A stretch of 64,000 nt of DNA from Novosphingobium sp. G106 (GTDB lineage Bacteria; Pseudomonadota; Alphaproteobacteria; Sphingomonadales; Sphingomonadaceae), in assembly GCF_019075875.1 (NCBI RefSeq), contig NZ_JAHOOZ010000001.1:5026001-5090000 (forward strand), written 5' to 3'. Positions 18,021-26,912 of this stretch are shown in pieces (the stretch's first letter is position 1; each line of letters starts with the position of its first letter). Made by a program: the position numbers and the translations under genes. Below the pieces are notes generated by a model that ran no database searches, was not told the DNA's origin, and was given only the letters and a program-made list of their open reading frames with translations.

Positions 18021-19268
18021 ATGTCCACGAATCCCCTATTCACCGAAGCCCAGCGCCGGATCGAGGATCGCGCGATGGCGCTGCTCCAGCGCGACGATCT
18101 GAAGCGCGTGCGCGGCGTGGTCACCCTGCTCTGGAAGAACGTCGCCGGCTGGCCTGCGCGCGACCAGGCCGACCGGTTCGACAACATGATCGACGAGTAC
18201 ATGTTCCACCACGCCTTCCGCGCGGCGAACGGCGATCCGAACAACCCGGAGGCCGTGCGCTTCATGGTGCCGCCGCATCGCTGGTTCGGCCGCGACGTGC
18301 CCGGATCGCGCTGGGGCGGCGACAGCCCGGACTTCGTCTACCGCACGATCCCGGTCGCCCACGGCGGCCGCTATGAGATCAAGGGCAGGCCTACCTGCGC
18401 CGAGGCGCCGACGGTCAACTATTCGCTGATGGCCGACAACACCGCCTCGCCGGTGACGCAGACCCTGCTCGACAGCCTCGACATGGAATTCGAGGGCGAT
18501 GGCAGCTTCACGATCACCATCGACGGCACGCCCGCCGAGGGGCGGCGCAACCATATCCAGACCAAGCCCGGCGCCGATTTCATCATGGTCCGCGATGCGC
18601 TGAGCGACTGGCTGGCGCAGTCGGCCAATGACCTCACCGTCACCCGGCTCGACCCTTCCGGCGGGCCGATGCGCGAGGACGATATGGCGCGGCACTGCGC
18701 CCGGATCGCACTCGATAACGTCTACTACACCTACTACTGCACGCAGTCGGGCGCGGGTCAGCCGCCCAACGCAATCCGCCCGCCGATGTCCTCGGCGGCC
18801 TTCGGCGGCATGGCGACGCAGGCCGGGACCAAGGGCAATCTCGACCTGGGCGAGGGCGACGCGCTGATCGTCCGCTCGAATGCGGCGGGCGCGCAGTTCC
18901 GCAACCTGACCCTGACCGATGCCTTTCATATGTCGATCGAATACTGGAAACGCACGTCGAGCTTCAATGCGCGGCAGATGGCGGCGGACGAGGACGGCAA
19001 GTTCACTTTCGTGGTCGCCCACCGCGATCCGGGCGTGCACAACTGGCTCGACACCGGCGGGCTGCGGCGTGTGATCTTCGGCCAGCGCTGGCAGGCGTTC
19101 GAGCGCGGGGAGGCGAACGAGGACCCGTGGATGGAGGTGCGTCAGGTAAAGTTCGATGCGCTCGACAAGGAATTGCCTGACGGGGTCAAGCGTATCGATG
19201 CGGCGGGCCGGCGCGACCAGATTGCGGCGCGCGAGGCCGGTTTTGCGCGCCGCTTCACCGAGGCCTAA
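18021..19268 (+). CDS. DUF1214-like protein
   Basis: A 415-residue protein starting MSTNPLFTEAQRRIEDRAM at ATG 18021, which has AGGTG just upstream; a TTG 15 bp earlier overlaps the preceding stop. It has no signal peptide or transmembrane helix. The C-terminal region (FTFVVAHRDPGVHNWLDTGGLRRVIFGQRWQ) resembles the closing motif of DUF1214 proteins. No catalytic residues are recognised. Its position between a sulfotransferase gene and a JmjC-like cupin gene suggests a shared pathway on a hydroxylated metabolite; this is context inference only. Confidence 0.6.
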   Translation: MSTNPLFTEAQRRIEDRAMALLQRDDLKRVRGVVTLLWKNVAGWPARDQADRFDNMIDEYMFHHAFRAANGDPNNPEAVRFMVPPHRWFGRDVPGSRWGGDSPDFVYRTIPVAHGGRYEIKGRPTCAEAPTVNYSLMADNTASPVTQTLLDSLDMEFEGDGSFTITIDGTPAEGRRNHIQTKPGADFIMVRDALSDWLAQSANDLTVTRLDPSGGPMREDDMARHCARIALDNVYYTYYCTQSGAGQPPNAIRPPMSSAAFGGMATQAGTKGNLDLGEGDALIVRSNAAGAQFRNLTLTDAFHMSIEYWKRTSSFNARQMAADEDGKFTFVVAHRDPGVHNWLDTGGLRRVIFGQRWQAFERGEANEDPWMEVRQVKFDALDKELPDGVKRIDAAGRRDQIAAREAGFARRFTEA

Positions 19269-19304
19269 GGGTTCTTTTACCGCTCCCGCGCTAAGGCCGG
19301 GAGC

Positions 19305-20150
19305 ATGTTCGAGGCGGCCTTCCTGCAGGAATCGCTGGCGACCCTGGAGGGCGTCTATCCGCTCGTCGCGAGCTTCCTGACGCACCGGATCGCCGAACAC
19401 CCGCTGCTGGGGCTCGAAGCGCTCAAGAAGCTGGCCGCGCGGATGCGACCCGACACGCTCGAGCACAACGCTGCGGTCGACCTGCCGCTGGGCATCAGCA
19501 ATGCCGAGACACCGCAGAACGGGCTGTCGGTGCACGAGACGATCGACCGGATCGAGGAATGCGGTTCCTGGGTGCTGCTCAAATACATCGAGCAGGATCC
19601 GGCCTACCGTGACCTGATGCACGGCGTGCTGGGTGAGATCGCCCCGATCGTCGCCCGGCGCACCGGAGCCATGATGCGGTTCGAGGGCTTCATCTTCATC
19701 TCGTCCCCGCGCGCCGTGACGCCGCTGCATTTCGATCCCGAATACAACATCCTGTTCCAGGCGCGCGGATCGAAGACGATGACGCTGTTCCCGACCGCCG
19801 ATCCCGACATCGTCACGCCCGAATTTTTCGAAGCCTATTTCGCCGGCGGCCCGCGCAACCTGCCCTGGTGCGACGAATGGCAGGCGCGCGCCCGCGCGAT
19901 CTCGATCGGGCCGGGCGAGGCGATCTACGTGCCGATCCTGGCGCCGCACTGGGTGCAGACGCACGACGAGGTGTCGATCTCGCTGTCGCTGACCTGGCGC
20001 AGCGAATGGTCCTTCCACCACGCAGATGCCTGCCGTTTCAACCGGCGGCTGCGGCGGGTGGGGTTGAGTCCCGCGGCGCCGCGGCTCTATCCGGCGAATA
20101 ACCGGATGAAATCCTACGGCCATCGCGCGCTGGCCCGGCTCGGGCGCTGA
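19305..20150 (+). CDS. Cupin-like (JmjC/cupin_8) domain protein
   Basis: A 281-residue protein. TPLHFDPEYNILFQARGSKTM carries the HxD metal motif (H142, D144) and the Lys that binds 2-oxoglutarate; IGPGEAIYVPILAPHWV supplies the distal His (~H215). This order (HxD, K, H in a double-stranded beta helix) is characteristic of Fe(II)/2-oxoglutarate oxygenases of the JmjC/cupin_8 type. The substrate may be a small molecule or protein. It lies 36 bp after the DUF1214-like gene on the same strand. Confidence 0.8.
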   Translation: MFEAAFLQESLATLEGVYPLVASFLTHRIAEHPLLGLEALKKLAARMRPDTLEHNAAVDLPLGISNAETPQNGLSVHETIDRIEECGSWVLLKYIEQDPAYRDLMHGVLGEIAPIVARRTGAMMRFEGFIFISSPRAVTPLHFDPEYNILFQARGSKTMTLFPTADPDIVTPEFFEAYFAGGPRNLPWCDEWQARARAISIGPGEAIYVPILAPHWVQTHDEVSISLSLTWRSEWSFHHADACRFNRRLRRVGLSPAAPRLYPANNRMKSYGHRALARLGR

Positions 20151-20242
20151 TCGATTGGCCCGATCACGACGGTTCGTCCACATCGCCTAATTGCCTGAGC
20201 CCTCCCGCAGAGTAGACTGCGCCAAAACCGGGAGAGCAGATC

Positions 20243-21118
20243 ATGACATCGACCCACCAGGCCCCTTTCGCCGGCGCCAATGCGCTGATCTTCGGCGGTG
20301 CCAAGGGCATCGGCCGCTGCGTCTCGCTCGAATGGGCGAAGCGCGGGGCGCGGCTGGCGGTTGCCGACATCGATGAGGCCGCCGCCAAAGCCACGGCCGA
20401 GGAGATCGTCGCGGCGGGCGGCAAGGCGGTGGGCATCGCCGCCAACATCATGAACGAAGCTTCGATCGCCGCGGCGGTCGCCTCGGCCGAAGCTGCGCTG
20501 GGCGAGATCGACATTCTGATGAACAATGTCGGCGGCATGCTCAACGGCCACCCCGAGGACATTCCGATGAAGGAATGGCAGCGGATCGTCGAGCTCAACT
20601 ATCTGGGCTCGGCGCGGGCGAGCCTGGTGCTGCTGCCCAAGTTCCTCGCACGCGGCAGCGGTCATATCGTCAACACGGCCTCCTTCGCGGGGCTCTATCC
20701 TTATGCCGCGAGCCGCGTGCCCTATGCGGCGTCGAAGGCCGCGGTGATCTCGATGAGCCAGAACCTGGCGGTCTATTGCGAGCCGCAGGGCGTGCGCGTC
20801 TCGTGCCTGATGCCGGGGCCGGTGATGACCGGGGTGATGGATTCGATGACCTCGTGGACCGAGGACTGCCCGATGCGCGGTCCCGGCAAGGAGACCAGCC
20901 TGATGCTGCCCGAAGAGGTGGCCGTGGTGCTTTCCGACGGGATGCGCGACGGCAGGATCCTGATCCCGTCGGACCCGGTCGCCTTCGATATCGTCAAGCG
21001 CTGGGCGGAAAATCCCGATGCCTTCATCCGCGCCAAGATCGCCGAATTCGCCGGCGGCGACCGCGGCAATCCGGTGATCCCCGACGCGGTCAAGGCGCTG
21101 ATCGGAGGTGCGAAGTGA
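20243..21118 (+). CDS. Short-chain dehydrogenase/reductase
   Basis: A 291-residue SDR. The cofactor motif reads FGGAKGIG (residues 17-24) rather than TGxxxGxG, and ADID later suggests NAD(H) preference. NNVGG is the NNAG-equivalent and the catalytic YAASK has Y161 and K165, with Ser upstream in NTASFAG. It would oxidise or reduce an alcohol/ketone. GGGAGAG precedes the ATG. The last codon overlaps the GTG of the TIM-barrel gene (GTGA), so the two are translationally coupled. Confidence 0.88.
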   Translation: MTSTHQAPFAGANALIFGGAKGIGRCVSLEWAKRGARLAVADIDEAAAKATAEEIVAAGGKAVGIAANIMNEASIAAAVASAEAALGEIDILMNNVGGMLNGHPEDIPMKEWQRIVELNYLGSARASLVLLPKFLARGSGHIVNTASFAGLYPYAASRVPYAASKAAVISMSQNLAVYCEPQGVRVSCLMPGPVMTGVMDSMTSWTEDCPMRGPGKETSLMLPEEVAVVLSDGMRDGRILIPSDPVAFDIVKRWAENPDAFIRAKIAEFAGGDRGNPVIPDAVKALIGGAK

Positions 21119-21936
21119 ACCGTCTGGGTGTCGAGATGCTCACGCTGCTGGGCATGCCGCCGGTGGAGTACGTGAAACTGGCGAGCGAACTCGGCTGCGT
21201 TTCGGTCTCGACCGGGCTGTCGGGCCTGCCGCTGACCATGTTCGGGATCACCGACTTCGCGCCCTATCCGATGTGGTCGCTGCGCGACGATCCGTCGCTC
21301 CGGCGCGAGATGGTGGCGGCGATGCGCGATACCGGGGTGAAGATCGGCCTGGCCGAGGGCTTCAGCGCCAAGTCGGACGCTGACGTGTCCCATTTCGCCA
21401 CCGATCTGGACATCTTCGCCGAGCTCGGCGCCGAACGGCTCAACGCGATCTGCATGGAAGACGACATGGCCATGGCCACCGACCAGCTCGGCAAGCTGGC
21501 CGGCATGGCGGCGGAGCGCGGCATGGTCTTCACGATCGAATTCTTCCCGAGCGAGGGGATCAACTCGTTCGAGCGGGCGCTGGAGGTGACGGGCGGCATC
21601 GGGCGCGACAAGGCCAAGGTGCTGCTCGATTCGATGCATTTCTTCCGCACCGGGGGGACGCTGGCGAAACTGGAGGCAGCGGGGACCGACGTGGTGGGCT
21701 ATGTCCAGCTGGCCGATGCGCCGAACACGCCGCCGGGCGACAGCTATTTCATGGATGCGATGTTCGCGAGGCAAGTACCGGGTGAGGGCGAGCTACCCTT
21801 GCGCGAACTTATCGCCGTGCTGCCCGCCGACATGCCAATCAGCCTGGAAGTACCGCGGCTGAGCGATCTCAAGGCGATGGGCGGCCGCGCCCATGCCGCG
21901 CGCGTCGTCGAGGCGGCGCGGGCGCTCGGCGCCTAG
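21115..21936 (+). CDS. Sugar phosphate isomerase/epimerase-like TIM-barrel protein
   Basis: A 273-residue protein of the xylose isomerase-like/AP endonuclease 2 superfamily. The likely metal-ligand segments are TIEFFPSEG, LLDSMHFFRTGG, YVQLADA and ISLEVP, which line the barrel C-terminal ends. GTG 21115 is the only start that keeps the family N terminus (NRLGVEMLTLLG) and overlaps the SDR stop. It probably isomerises or hydrolyses the SDR product. Its stop shares a CTAG palindrome with the oppositely oriented DUF427 gene. Confidence 0.78.
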   Translation: MNRLGVEMLTLLGMPPVEYVKLASELGCVSVSTGLSGLPLTMFGITDFAPYPMWSLRDDPSLRREMVAAMRDTGVKIGLAEGFSAKSDADVSHFATDLDIFAELGAERLNAICMEDDMAMATDQLGKLAGMAAERGMVFTIEFFPSEGINSFERALEVTGGIGRDKAKVLLDSMHFFRTGGTLAKLEAAGTDVVGYVQLADAPNTPPGDSYFMDAMFARQVPGEGELPLRELIAVLPADMPISLEVPRLSDLKAMGGRAHAARVVEAARALGA

Positions 21937-22214
21937 CCGACTTCGACGCCTTTCCAGAAGGCGATGCGGCCGCGGATGTTGTCGGCCTTCGGCTTGGTTT
22001 CCGGGTAATACCAGGCGGCGTCCTTGTTGGTCTGGCCGCCGACTTCGAGCGAATAGTAGCTCGCCAGGCCCTTCCACGGGCAGGTGGTGTGGGTGTCGCT
22101 GGGGCGCAACACGGCCTGGTCGACCGCTTCGGGCGGGAAATAGTGATTGCCTTCAACCACTATCGTATCGTCGCTGCGCGCAATTACCGCGCCGTTCCAG
22201 CGGGCTTCGACCAT
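21933..22214 (-). CDS. DUF427 domain protein
   Basis: A 93-residue protein starting MVEARWNGAVIARSDDTIVVEG with AAAAGGAG upstream. It has the family's conserved segments: NHYFPPEAV, TTCPWKGLASYYSL, AAWYYPETKP and IRGRIAFWKGVEV. DUF427 proteins are small beta-barrels of unknown function, often next to redox enzymes. The TAG stop lies in CTAG (21933-21936), which is also the stop of the converging TIM-barrel gene. Confidence 0.9.
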   Translation of the reverse strand: MVEARWNGAVIARSDDTIVVEGNHYFPPEAVDQAVLRPSDTHTTCPWKGLASYYSLEVGGQTNKDAAWYYPETKPKADNIRGRIAFWKGVEVG

Positions 22215-22260
22215 GAGCGTCTCCTTTTCCGGCTGCAGCCAATGAGACACCATCTGGGCG

Positions 22261-23844
22261 TCAGCGCGCCGCTTGCAAGACCATCTCGGCGCCTTTTTCG
22301 GCAATCATCATCGTCGGCGCATTGGTGTTGCCCGAGGTGATCGTCGGCATGACCGAGGCGTCGATCACGCGGAGCCGGTCGACGCCTTGCACGCGCAGCT
22401 CGGCGTCGACCACGCTGCCCATCGCCGCCGTGCCTACGGGATGGAAGATCGTCGTGCCGATCTCGCCCGCGGCGCGCTGGAGGTCTTCCTCGCTGTCGTA
22501 GCTCCGACCCGGGCGGACCTCCTCGGGATGGTAGCGCGCCATGGCGGGCTGGCCGACGATCGCGCGGGTCACGCGGATCGCCTGGGCGGCGACGCGGCGG
22601 TCTTCCTCGGCTGCGAGGTAGTTGGGCCGGATCGCGGGCGGGGCGGCGGGATCGGCCGAGGCGATCGCGGTGCGGCCGCGGCTTTCGGGGCGCAGGTTGC
22701 AGACCGAGGCGGTGAAAGCCGGGAAGGGGTCGAGCCCGCCTCCGAAGGCCTCGAGGCTCAGCGGCTGGACGTGGTATTCGAGATTGGCCGTGGCGTAGCG
22801 GCCGTCGCTTTTTACGAACATGCCGAGCTGGCTCGGCGCCATCGCCATCGGGCCAGAGCGGCGCAGCACGTATTCCAGCCCGATCAGCCCCTTGCCGATC
22901 AGGTTGGCGGCACGCTGGTTGAGTGTCGAGACGCCGCTGACCTTGTAGGCGCAGCGCAGTTGCAGGTGATCCTGCAGGTTGCCGCCGACTTCGGGGCGAT
23001 CGACCAGCGGTGCGATGCCGAGCGCGCCCAGCCTCGCCGCGTCGCCGATCCCCGAGCGTTCGAGCACTGCCGGCGAGCCGATCGCGCCCGCTGCCAGCAG
23101 CACTTCTCCGCGGGCGCCGGCGACATGGTTCGCGTTGCCCAGCCGATACGCGACACCAACAGCGCGCCCATCCTCGATCACCACCCGGTCGACCAGCGCG
23201 CCGGTCACCACCTTGAGGTTGGCGCGGCTGCGGACGGGCTTGAGGAAGGCGTCGGACGCGCTCCAGCGCCAGCCGCGGCGCTGGGTCACGTCGAAGAAGG
23301 CCGAGCCTTCGTTGTCGCCGCGGTTGAAATCGTCGATCGCGGGCAGGCCCCACTCGCCGGCCGCGCGCTGGAAGGCTTCGAGGATGTCCCAGCGCAGCCG
23401 CTGCTTCTCGACCCGGATCTCGCCGCCGGCGCCGTGGAAGGTGCTCGCTCCGGCATAATGGTCCTCGGCGCGCGTGAAATAGGTCAGGACATCGTCCCAG
23501 CCCCAGCCGAGGTTCCCCGCCTGGCGCCAGCCGTCGTAGTCGGCGCTCTGGCCGCGCATGTAGATCATGCCGTTGATCGACGACGAACCGCCGAGCACGC
23601 GCCCGCGCGGATACTTGAGGCTCCGGCCGCCAAGCCCTGCCTCGGCCTCGGTCTGGTAGAGCCAGTCGGTGCGCGGATTGCCGATGCAGTAGAGATAGCC
23701 CACCGGCACGCGGATCCAGATGTAGTCGTCCTTGCCGCCGGCCTCGAGCAGCAGCACGCGATTACGCGGATCGGCCGACAGCCGGTTGGCCAGCACGCAG
23801 CCCGCGCTGCCGCCGCCGGTGATGATGTAGTCGAACTCGTCCAT
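22261..23844 (-). CDS. GMC family FAD-dependent oxidoreductase (choline dehydrogenase-like)
   Basis: A 527-residue flavoprotein. It has an N-terminal dinucleotide-binding motif ([19 protein letters not shown], residues ~5-23), the GMC signature [15 protein letters not shown] and the C-terminal HPVGTAAMG...[23 protein letters not shown] with the catalytic His region. Such enzymes oxidise primary or secondary alcohols to carbonyls with FAD. The ATG at 23844 is chosen because the frame upstream lacks family similarity. It precedes the DUF427 gene on the same strand with a 46-bp gap. Confidence 0.92.
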   Translation of the reverse strand: MDEFDYIITGGGSAGCVLANRLSADPRNRVLLLEAGGKDDYIWIRVPVGYLYCIGNPRTDWLYQTEAEAGLGGRSLKYPRGRVLGGSSSINGMIYMRGQSADYDGWRQAGNLGWGWDDVLTYFTRAEDHYAGASTFHGAGGEIRVEKQRLRWDILEAFQRAAGEWGLPAIDDFNRGDNEGSAFFDVTQRRGWRWSASDAFLKPVRSRANLKVVTGALVDRVVIEDGRAVGVAYRLGNANHVAGARGEVLLAAGAIGSPAVLERSGIGDAARLGALGIAPLVDRPEVGGNLQDHLQLRCAYKVSGVSTLNQRAANLIGKGLIGLEYVLRRSGPMAMAPSQLGMFVKSDGRYATANLEYHVQPLSLEAFGGGLDPFPAFTASVCNLRPESRGRTAIASADPAAPPAIRPNYLAAEEDRRVAAQAIRVTRAIVGQPAMARYHPEEVRPGRSYDSEEDLQRAAGEIGTTIFHPVGTAAMGSVVDAELRVQGVDRLRVIDASVMPTITSGNTNAPTMMIAEKGAEMVLQAAR

Positions 23845-23949
23845 AGGGCTGCGCTGGCGCATTCCCGCATCGCGGCGATGGGGCAAGCATTTTGTTGGGC
23901 GCGGGGTGGCGTTAGGCTAGGAACGGCGCGAATTTGGGGGAGGGCGAGC

Positions 23950-24396
23950 ATGAAGCGACCGGCGAAAAGCGGCGTAGGGCACAGGATCGAGATTGCGGCG
24001 CCGGCAGCGGCGGTCTGGGCGGTGATTGCCGATCTCGACCACTGGGGCGCCTGGAACCCGCTCTATGTCCAGGCGAGCGGCAAGGCCGTGGTCGGAACGC
24101 CGCTCGACATGACGATCCAGCTCGAAGGCATGAAGCCGCAGAACGCGCGCGCCACGGTGGTGACCGCCGAGCCCGGCGCCTGCCTCGAATATGCCATCTC
24201 AAACCTCGGCGGGCTGGTGAAGGCCTTCCGCTATATCGACATCGCGCCGCTGGGCGAGGGACGCTGCGCCGTCTCGAACGGCGAGATCATGAGCGGCCTG
24301 CTCGGCAATGTGCTGGCGGGCGTGGTTGGCGAGAAAGTGCACAAGGGGCTGCAGGCGATGAACGAGGCACTGAAGGCGAAGGTCGAGGGCGGGTGA
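23950..24396 (+). CDS. SRPBCC (START-like) family protein
   Basis: A 148-residue helix-grip fold protein: GHRIEIAAPAAAVWAVIADLDHWGAWNPLY is the typical N-terminal segment, followed by ALxYxI-type strands and the amphipathic C-terminal helix (VVGEKVHKGLQAMNEALKAKV). These proteins bind hydrophobic ligands in a central cavity. GGGGGAGGG precedes the ATG. Divergent from the GMC oxidoreductase gene across a 105-bp gap. Ligand unknown. Confidence 0.85.
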   Translation: MKRPAKSGVGHRIEIAAPAAAVWAVIADLDHWGAWNPLYVQASGKAVVGTPLDMTIQLEGMKPQNARATVVTAEPGACLEYAISNLGGLVKAFRYIDIAPLGEGRCAVSNGEIMSGLLGNVLAGVVGEKVHKGLQAMNEALKAKVEGG

Positions 24397-24488
24397 AGGT
24401 CTGCTTTGTTGGGGAGTCCGGACAGGCAGCTTCTCGCGGTTCCGTGCAAGCCGACCTTCGCTTGCGCACTGTGTCCGAGTGAAACCAG

Positions 24489-25472
24489 CTAATTGCTGGG
24501 GACATTCTCCCCACCACGACGCTGCCTTTCGGGACGGTTTTGATCACCTCCCGCGAACCTGCATAGACGCGGGTAGAACCGCTCCGTTACGCCGATGACG
24601 GCGGCAGCGACGAGCGCCCCACCGATGATATCCACGAGGTAATGTCCGCCAACGATCGGTGTCGCCGCGATCATGAGGCCGTTGAAGATTACGGAGGTCG
24701 GCCGAAGGACCGCAATCGGCCAAGTCGCCCAAATGAAAATCAAGCCAGAGATGCAGTGATAGCTGGGAAAGGCAATCAGCGCGCCGCCGGTGAAGTGTGA
24801 CATTACTCTTCCGCCCCCACCGTGAATCTTCAGAAACTGTTGAACCCAGCCATGGCTCGAATGGGACATATCCGGATAGATGGCGATCCGGTCGTCACCA
24901 TAGCCAAGATGCGTCCAGGCCTGCGTTGCGGGCAGGAAATAGAATATGGCCGCGGTAACGCACAGGGTGAGGGCCGATACGATTATGAACTTCTCGAGCT
25001 TGTCGGCTCGCCCTTTCGCCGCCAGCAGGCAGATAATCAGGATCGGCTGCGGGAAGATCAACCAGTAGCTCGGCAGGACGAGCGAGGTTAGGGTCTCGTG
25101 CGAATAGATAAAGGAGGCGTAAGCCTGCCAATCGTAACCCAGTGCCCTGTCCATCCGAAGTAGCGCCTCATCGGCCAACTCGTTTCCGGACGTGGCGGCG
25201 GCGTAGGTTACCATCATTGCGGCAGTCGAGATAACAATGCCCTGGAAAAATGCCGTGCCGGCAATCGCGACGCAGTAGGTCGGCTGCTTCTTTAGCAATG
25301 CTGCGAGGCAGCCGCCGATAACTATAATTACCAAACGCTCTAACCAATCATTCGAAGTAACGCGGAAACCGGTCGCTAGAAAGAGAGCGACCCCGCAAAG
25401 AGCAAAAAGCCACACTGGAATCCAAAGGCGTAGCCCTAAGATTGAATACCTCTCATCACGTTGCCTGTCCAT
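24489..25472 (-). CDS. PAP2-superfamily membrane phosphatase or inositolphosphotransferase-like protein
   Basis: A 327-residue polytopic membrane protein with about six helices. The catalytic parts of the PAP2_3 fold are visible: FPSYHCISG and, ~40 residues later, GGHYLVDIIGG, where SYH and HxxxD act in phosphoryl transfer. Candidates are a lipid-phosphate phosphatase or a sphingolipid head-group transferase. The latter would be relevant because sphingomonads make glycosphingolipids, but this is inference. Codon use and flanking DNA are AT-richer than the neighbours, suggesting acquisition. Confidence 0.75.
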   Translation of the reverse strand: MDRQRDERYSILGLRLWIPVWLFALCGVALFLATGFRVTSNDWLERLVIIVIGGCLAALLKKQPTYCVAIAGTAFFQGIVISTAAMMVTYAAATSGNELADEALLRMDRALGYDWQAYASFIYSHETLTSLVLPSYWLIFPQPILIICLLAAKGRADKLEKFIIVSALTLCVTAAIFYFLPATQAWTHLGYGDDRIAIYPDMSHSSHGWVQQFLKIHGGGGRVMSHFTGGALIAFPSYHCISGLIFIWATWPIAVLRPTSVIFNGLMIAATPIVGGHYLVDIIGGALVAAAVIGVTERFYPRLCRFAGGDQNRPERQRRGGENVPSN

Positions 25473-25721
25473 GGCCGAGTTGTTTGGCGAGGTATTTCAA
25501 ATAATTCGTTATTGCCGATGTAAGAGACTCATCCGGAACGGACTATATTGTCGCGATGAAAATAATCCAAAACGGATATTTTCTCCGTCACGGCGTTAGT
25601 CATTCATTGACGAAGGCGACCGGCTGTCAAATTGTGTCCACACAAGTTCCAAGCCTCATCGGTAGCTGGGGACTTATTATTAGCGATTGTATAGATTGCA
25701 AACACTGGCACGGGCCGGGCC

Positions 25722-25844
25722 CTATCCCTCCTGCCAAAGCAGGTAGGCGCCGACGCCAAGCGCCAAGATGCACGGCGCGAGGATGAGCCACTGAAGCCAA
25801 TGAGGTAGCGCGTACCAAAAGTTGTCGACGAGGAAGTCCCACAT
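25722..25844 (-). CDS. Predicted 40-residue single-helix membrane protein
   Basis: The frame starts at ATG 25844 and ends TAG, reading MWDFLVDNFWYALPHWLQWL then a hydrophobic stretch and ending LLWQEG. It has a tryptophan-rich N terminus and one transmembrane helix (~18-36). Its ATG overlaps the TGA of a shorter upstream frame by one base (TGATG), the usual sign of translational coupling. No family is recognised. The evidence is composition and packing only. Confidence 0.35.
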   Translation of the reverse strand: MWDFLVDNFWYALPHWLQWLILAPCILALGVGAYLLWQEG

Positions 25845-25936
25845 CACTCCGGCTTCTCCGGCTCCAGCTGGATCTTCACCAGCTTGCCTAGCCTCTCATC
25901 CTAGCGCACTGCATCGTCGTCCGCCTGCATGTTCAT
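25844..25936 (-). pseudogene. Tiny reading frame interrupted by an in-frame TAG
   Basis: From ATG 25936 the minus strand reads MNMQADDDAVR, then TAG (25903-25901), then DERLGKLVKIQLEPEKPE and TGA. The residues after the stop look like the end of a real small protein and the TGA is coupled to the next ATG. The gene may have a nonsense mutation (one base from Trp TGG), or translation may start after the TAG by another route. Confidence 0.25.
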
Positions 25937-26023
25937 GATCGCACTTCCCCGTTCCGAGCGTCCGCTTTTAGTCCACGAGGATGGCCGTCTCAATGGCGGC
26001 AATGTCGGCGAACCCCGCCCGGC

Positions 26024-26815
26024 TCACGTAAGCAGCTTCACCCCCGACAGCGCCAGGACCATCGCCAGCAGGGGCCGTATCCAGCGGTCCGAGGCGCGGC
26101 TCGAGAACAGGCTGCCGACGATGACTCCGGGGATCGATCCGATCAGCAGGTTGACCAGGAGGACGAGGTTGACGTCGCCGATGATCCAGTGGCCGAAGCC
26201 GCCGACGAAGGCGAGGGGCACGGCGTGGGCGATGTCGGTGCCGACGATGCGCGACAGCGGGATGTTTGGATAGAGCATCAGCAGCGCGGTGACGCCGATC
26301 GCGCCGGCGCCGACCGAGGATACCGAAACCGCGACGCCGATCGCCGCGCCCAACAGGACCGTGGGCAGCACGGCCCGTCTGGGCGGTTCGAGCGGGTCGA
26401 GCCCGCGGGCGAAGCGCCGCAGCCGCCTCTGGAAGGCCACGGCGATCGAGGTCAGGATCAGCATGCCGCCAAGCGCCGTCATGATGAGGTGCTGGGCCGA
26501 TTTGTCGATCTGGCCCATGTGCCAGATCGTCAGCAGCGTCAGGCCGGCCGCGGGAATGGAGCCGCTGGCGAGCCGGCGCAGGATCTGCCAGTCGACCGTG
26601 TCGCGCCAGCCGTGCACGCCCGAGCCGAAGATCTTGGTGGTGCCGGCGTAGAGCAGATCGGTGCCCACCGCGGTCTGCGGGCTGACGCCAAACATCAGGA
26701 CCAGCAGCGGCGTCATCAGCGAACCGCCGCCGACGCCGGTCAGCCCGACCAGGACGCCGACGAGCACGCCCGCGAGCGCATGCAGCAAATCGAGCTGGTG
26801 AAACAATGCGCTCAT
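26024..26815 (-). CDS. TSUP (TauE/SafE) family membrane transporter
   Basis: A 263-residue integral membrane protein with seven to eight helices and the family's duplicated pattern: LVGLTGVGGGSLMTPLLVLMFG near the N terminus and AAIGVAVSVSSVGAGAIGVTALLMLYP in the second half. TSUP proteins are proposed sulfite, organosulfonate or other anion exporters. It is monocistronic on the minus strand between an AT-rich islet and the EF-hand-like hypothetical protein. Confidence 0.88.
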   Translation of the reverse strand: MSALFHQLDLLHALAGVLVGVLVGLTGVGGGSLMTPLLVLMFGVSPQTAVGTDLLYAGTTKIFGSGVHGWRDTVDWQILRRLASGSIPAAGLTLLTIWHMGQIDKSAQHLIMTALGGMLILTSIAVAFQRRLRRFARGLDPLEPPRRAVLPTVLLGAAIGVAVSVSSVGAGAIGVTALLMLYPNIPLSRIVGTDIAHAVPLAFVGGFGHWIIGDVNLVLLVNLLIGSIPGVIVGSLFSSRASDRWIRPLLAMVLALSGVKLLT

Positions 26816-26912
26816 TCTAGCCCCGGCGACCCTGTTGGAGGACGGGGGAGCGGTAGCGGGAAGTTATAGCGGCGCAAGCGATCAATTGTGGCGGCGCGAT
26901 GGCGTCGCCGGG

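Noticed and set aside
18036..20183. 715-residue minus-strand frame opposite the DUF1214-like and cupin genes
   Set aside because: It is antisense to two coding genes with good family motifs, and its own sequence is repetitive Arg/Ala/Val.
25556..25786. 76-residue plus-strand frame in the AT-rich islet
   Set aside because: It begins with a plausible start but ends in Arg-rich antisense-like sequence, with no ribosome site or conserved motif.
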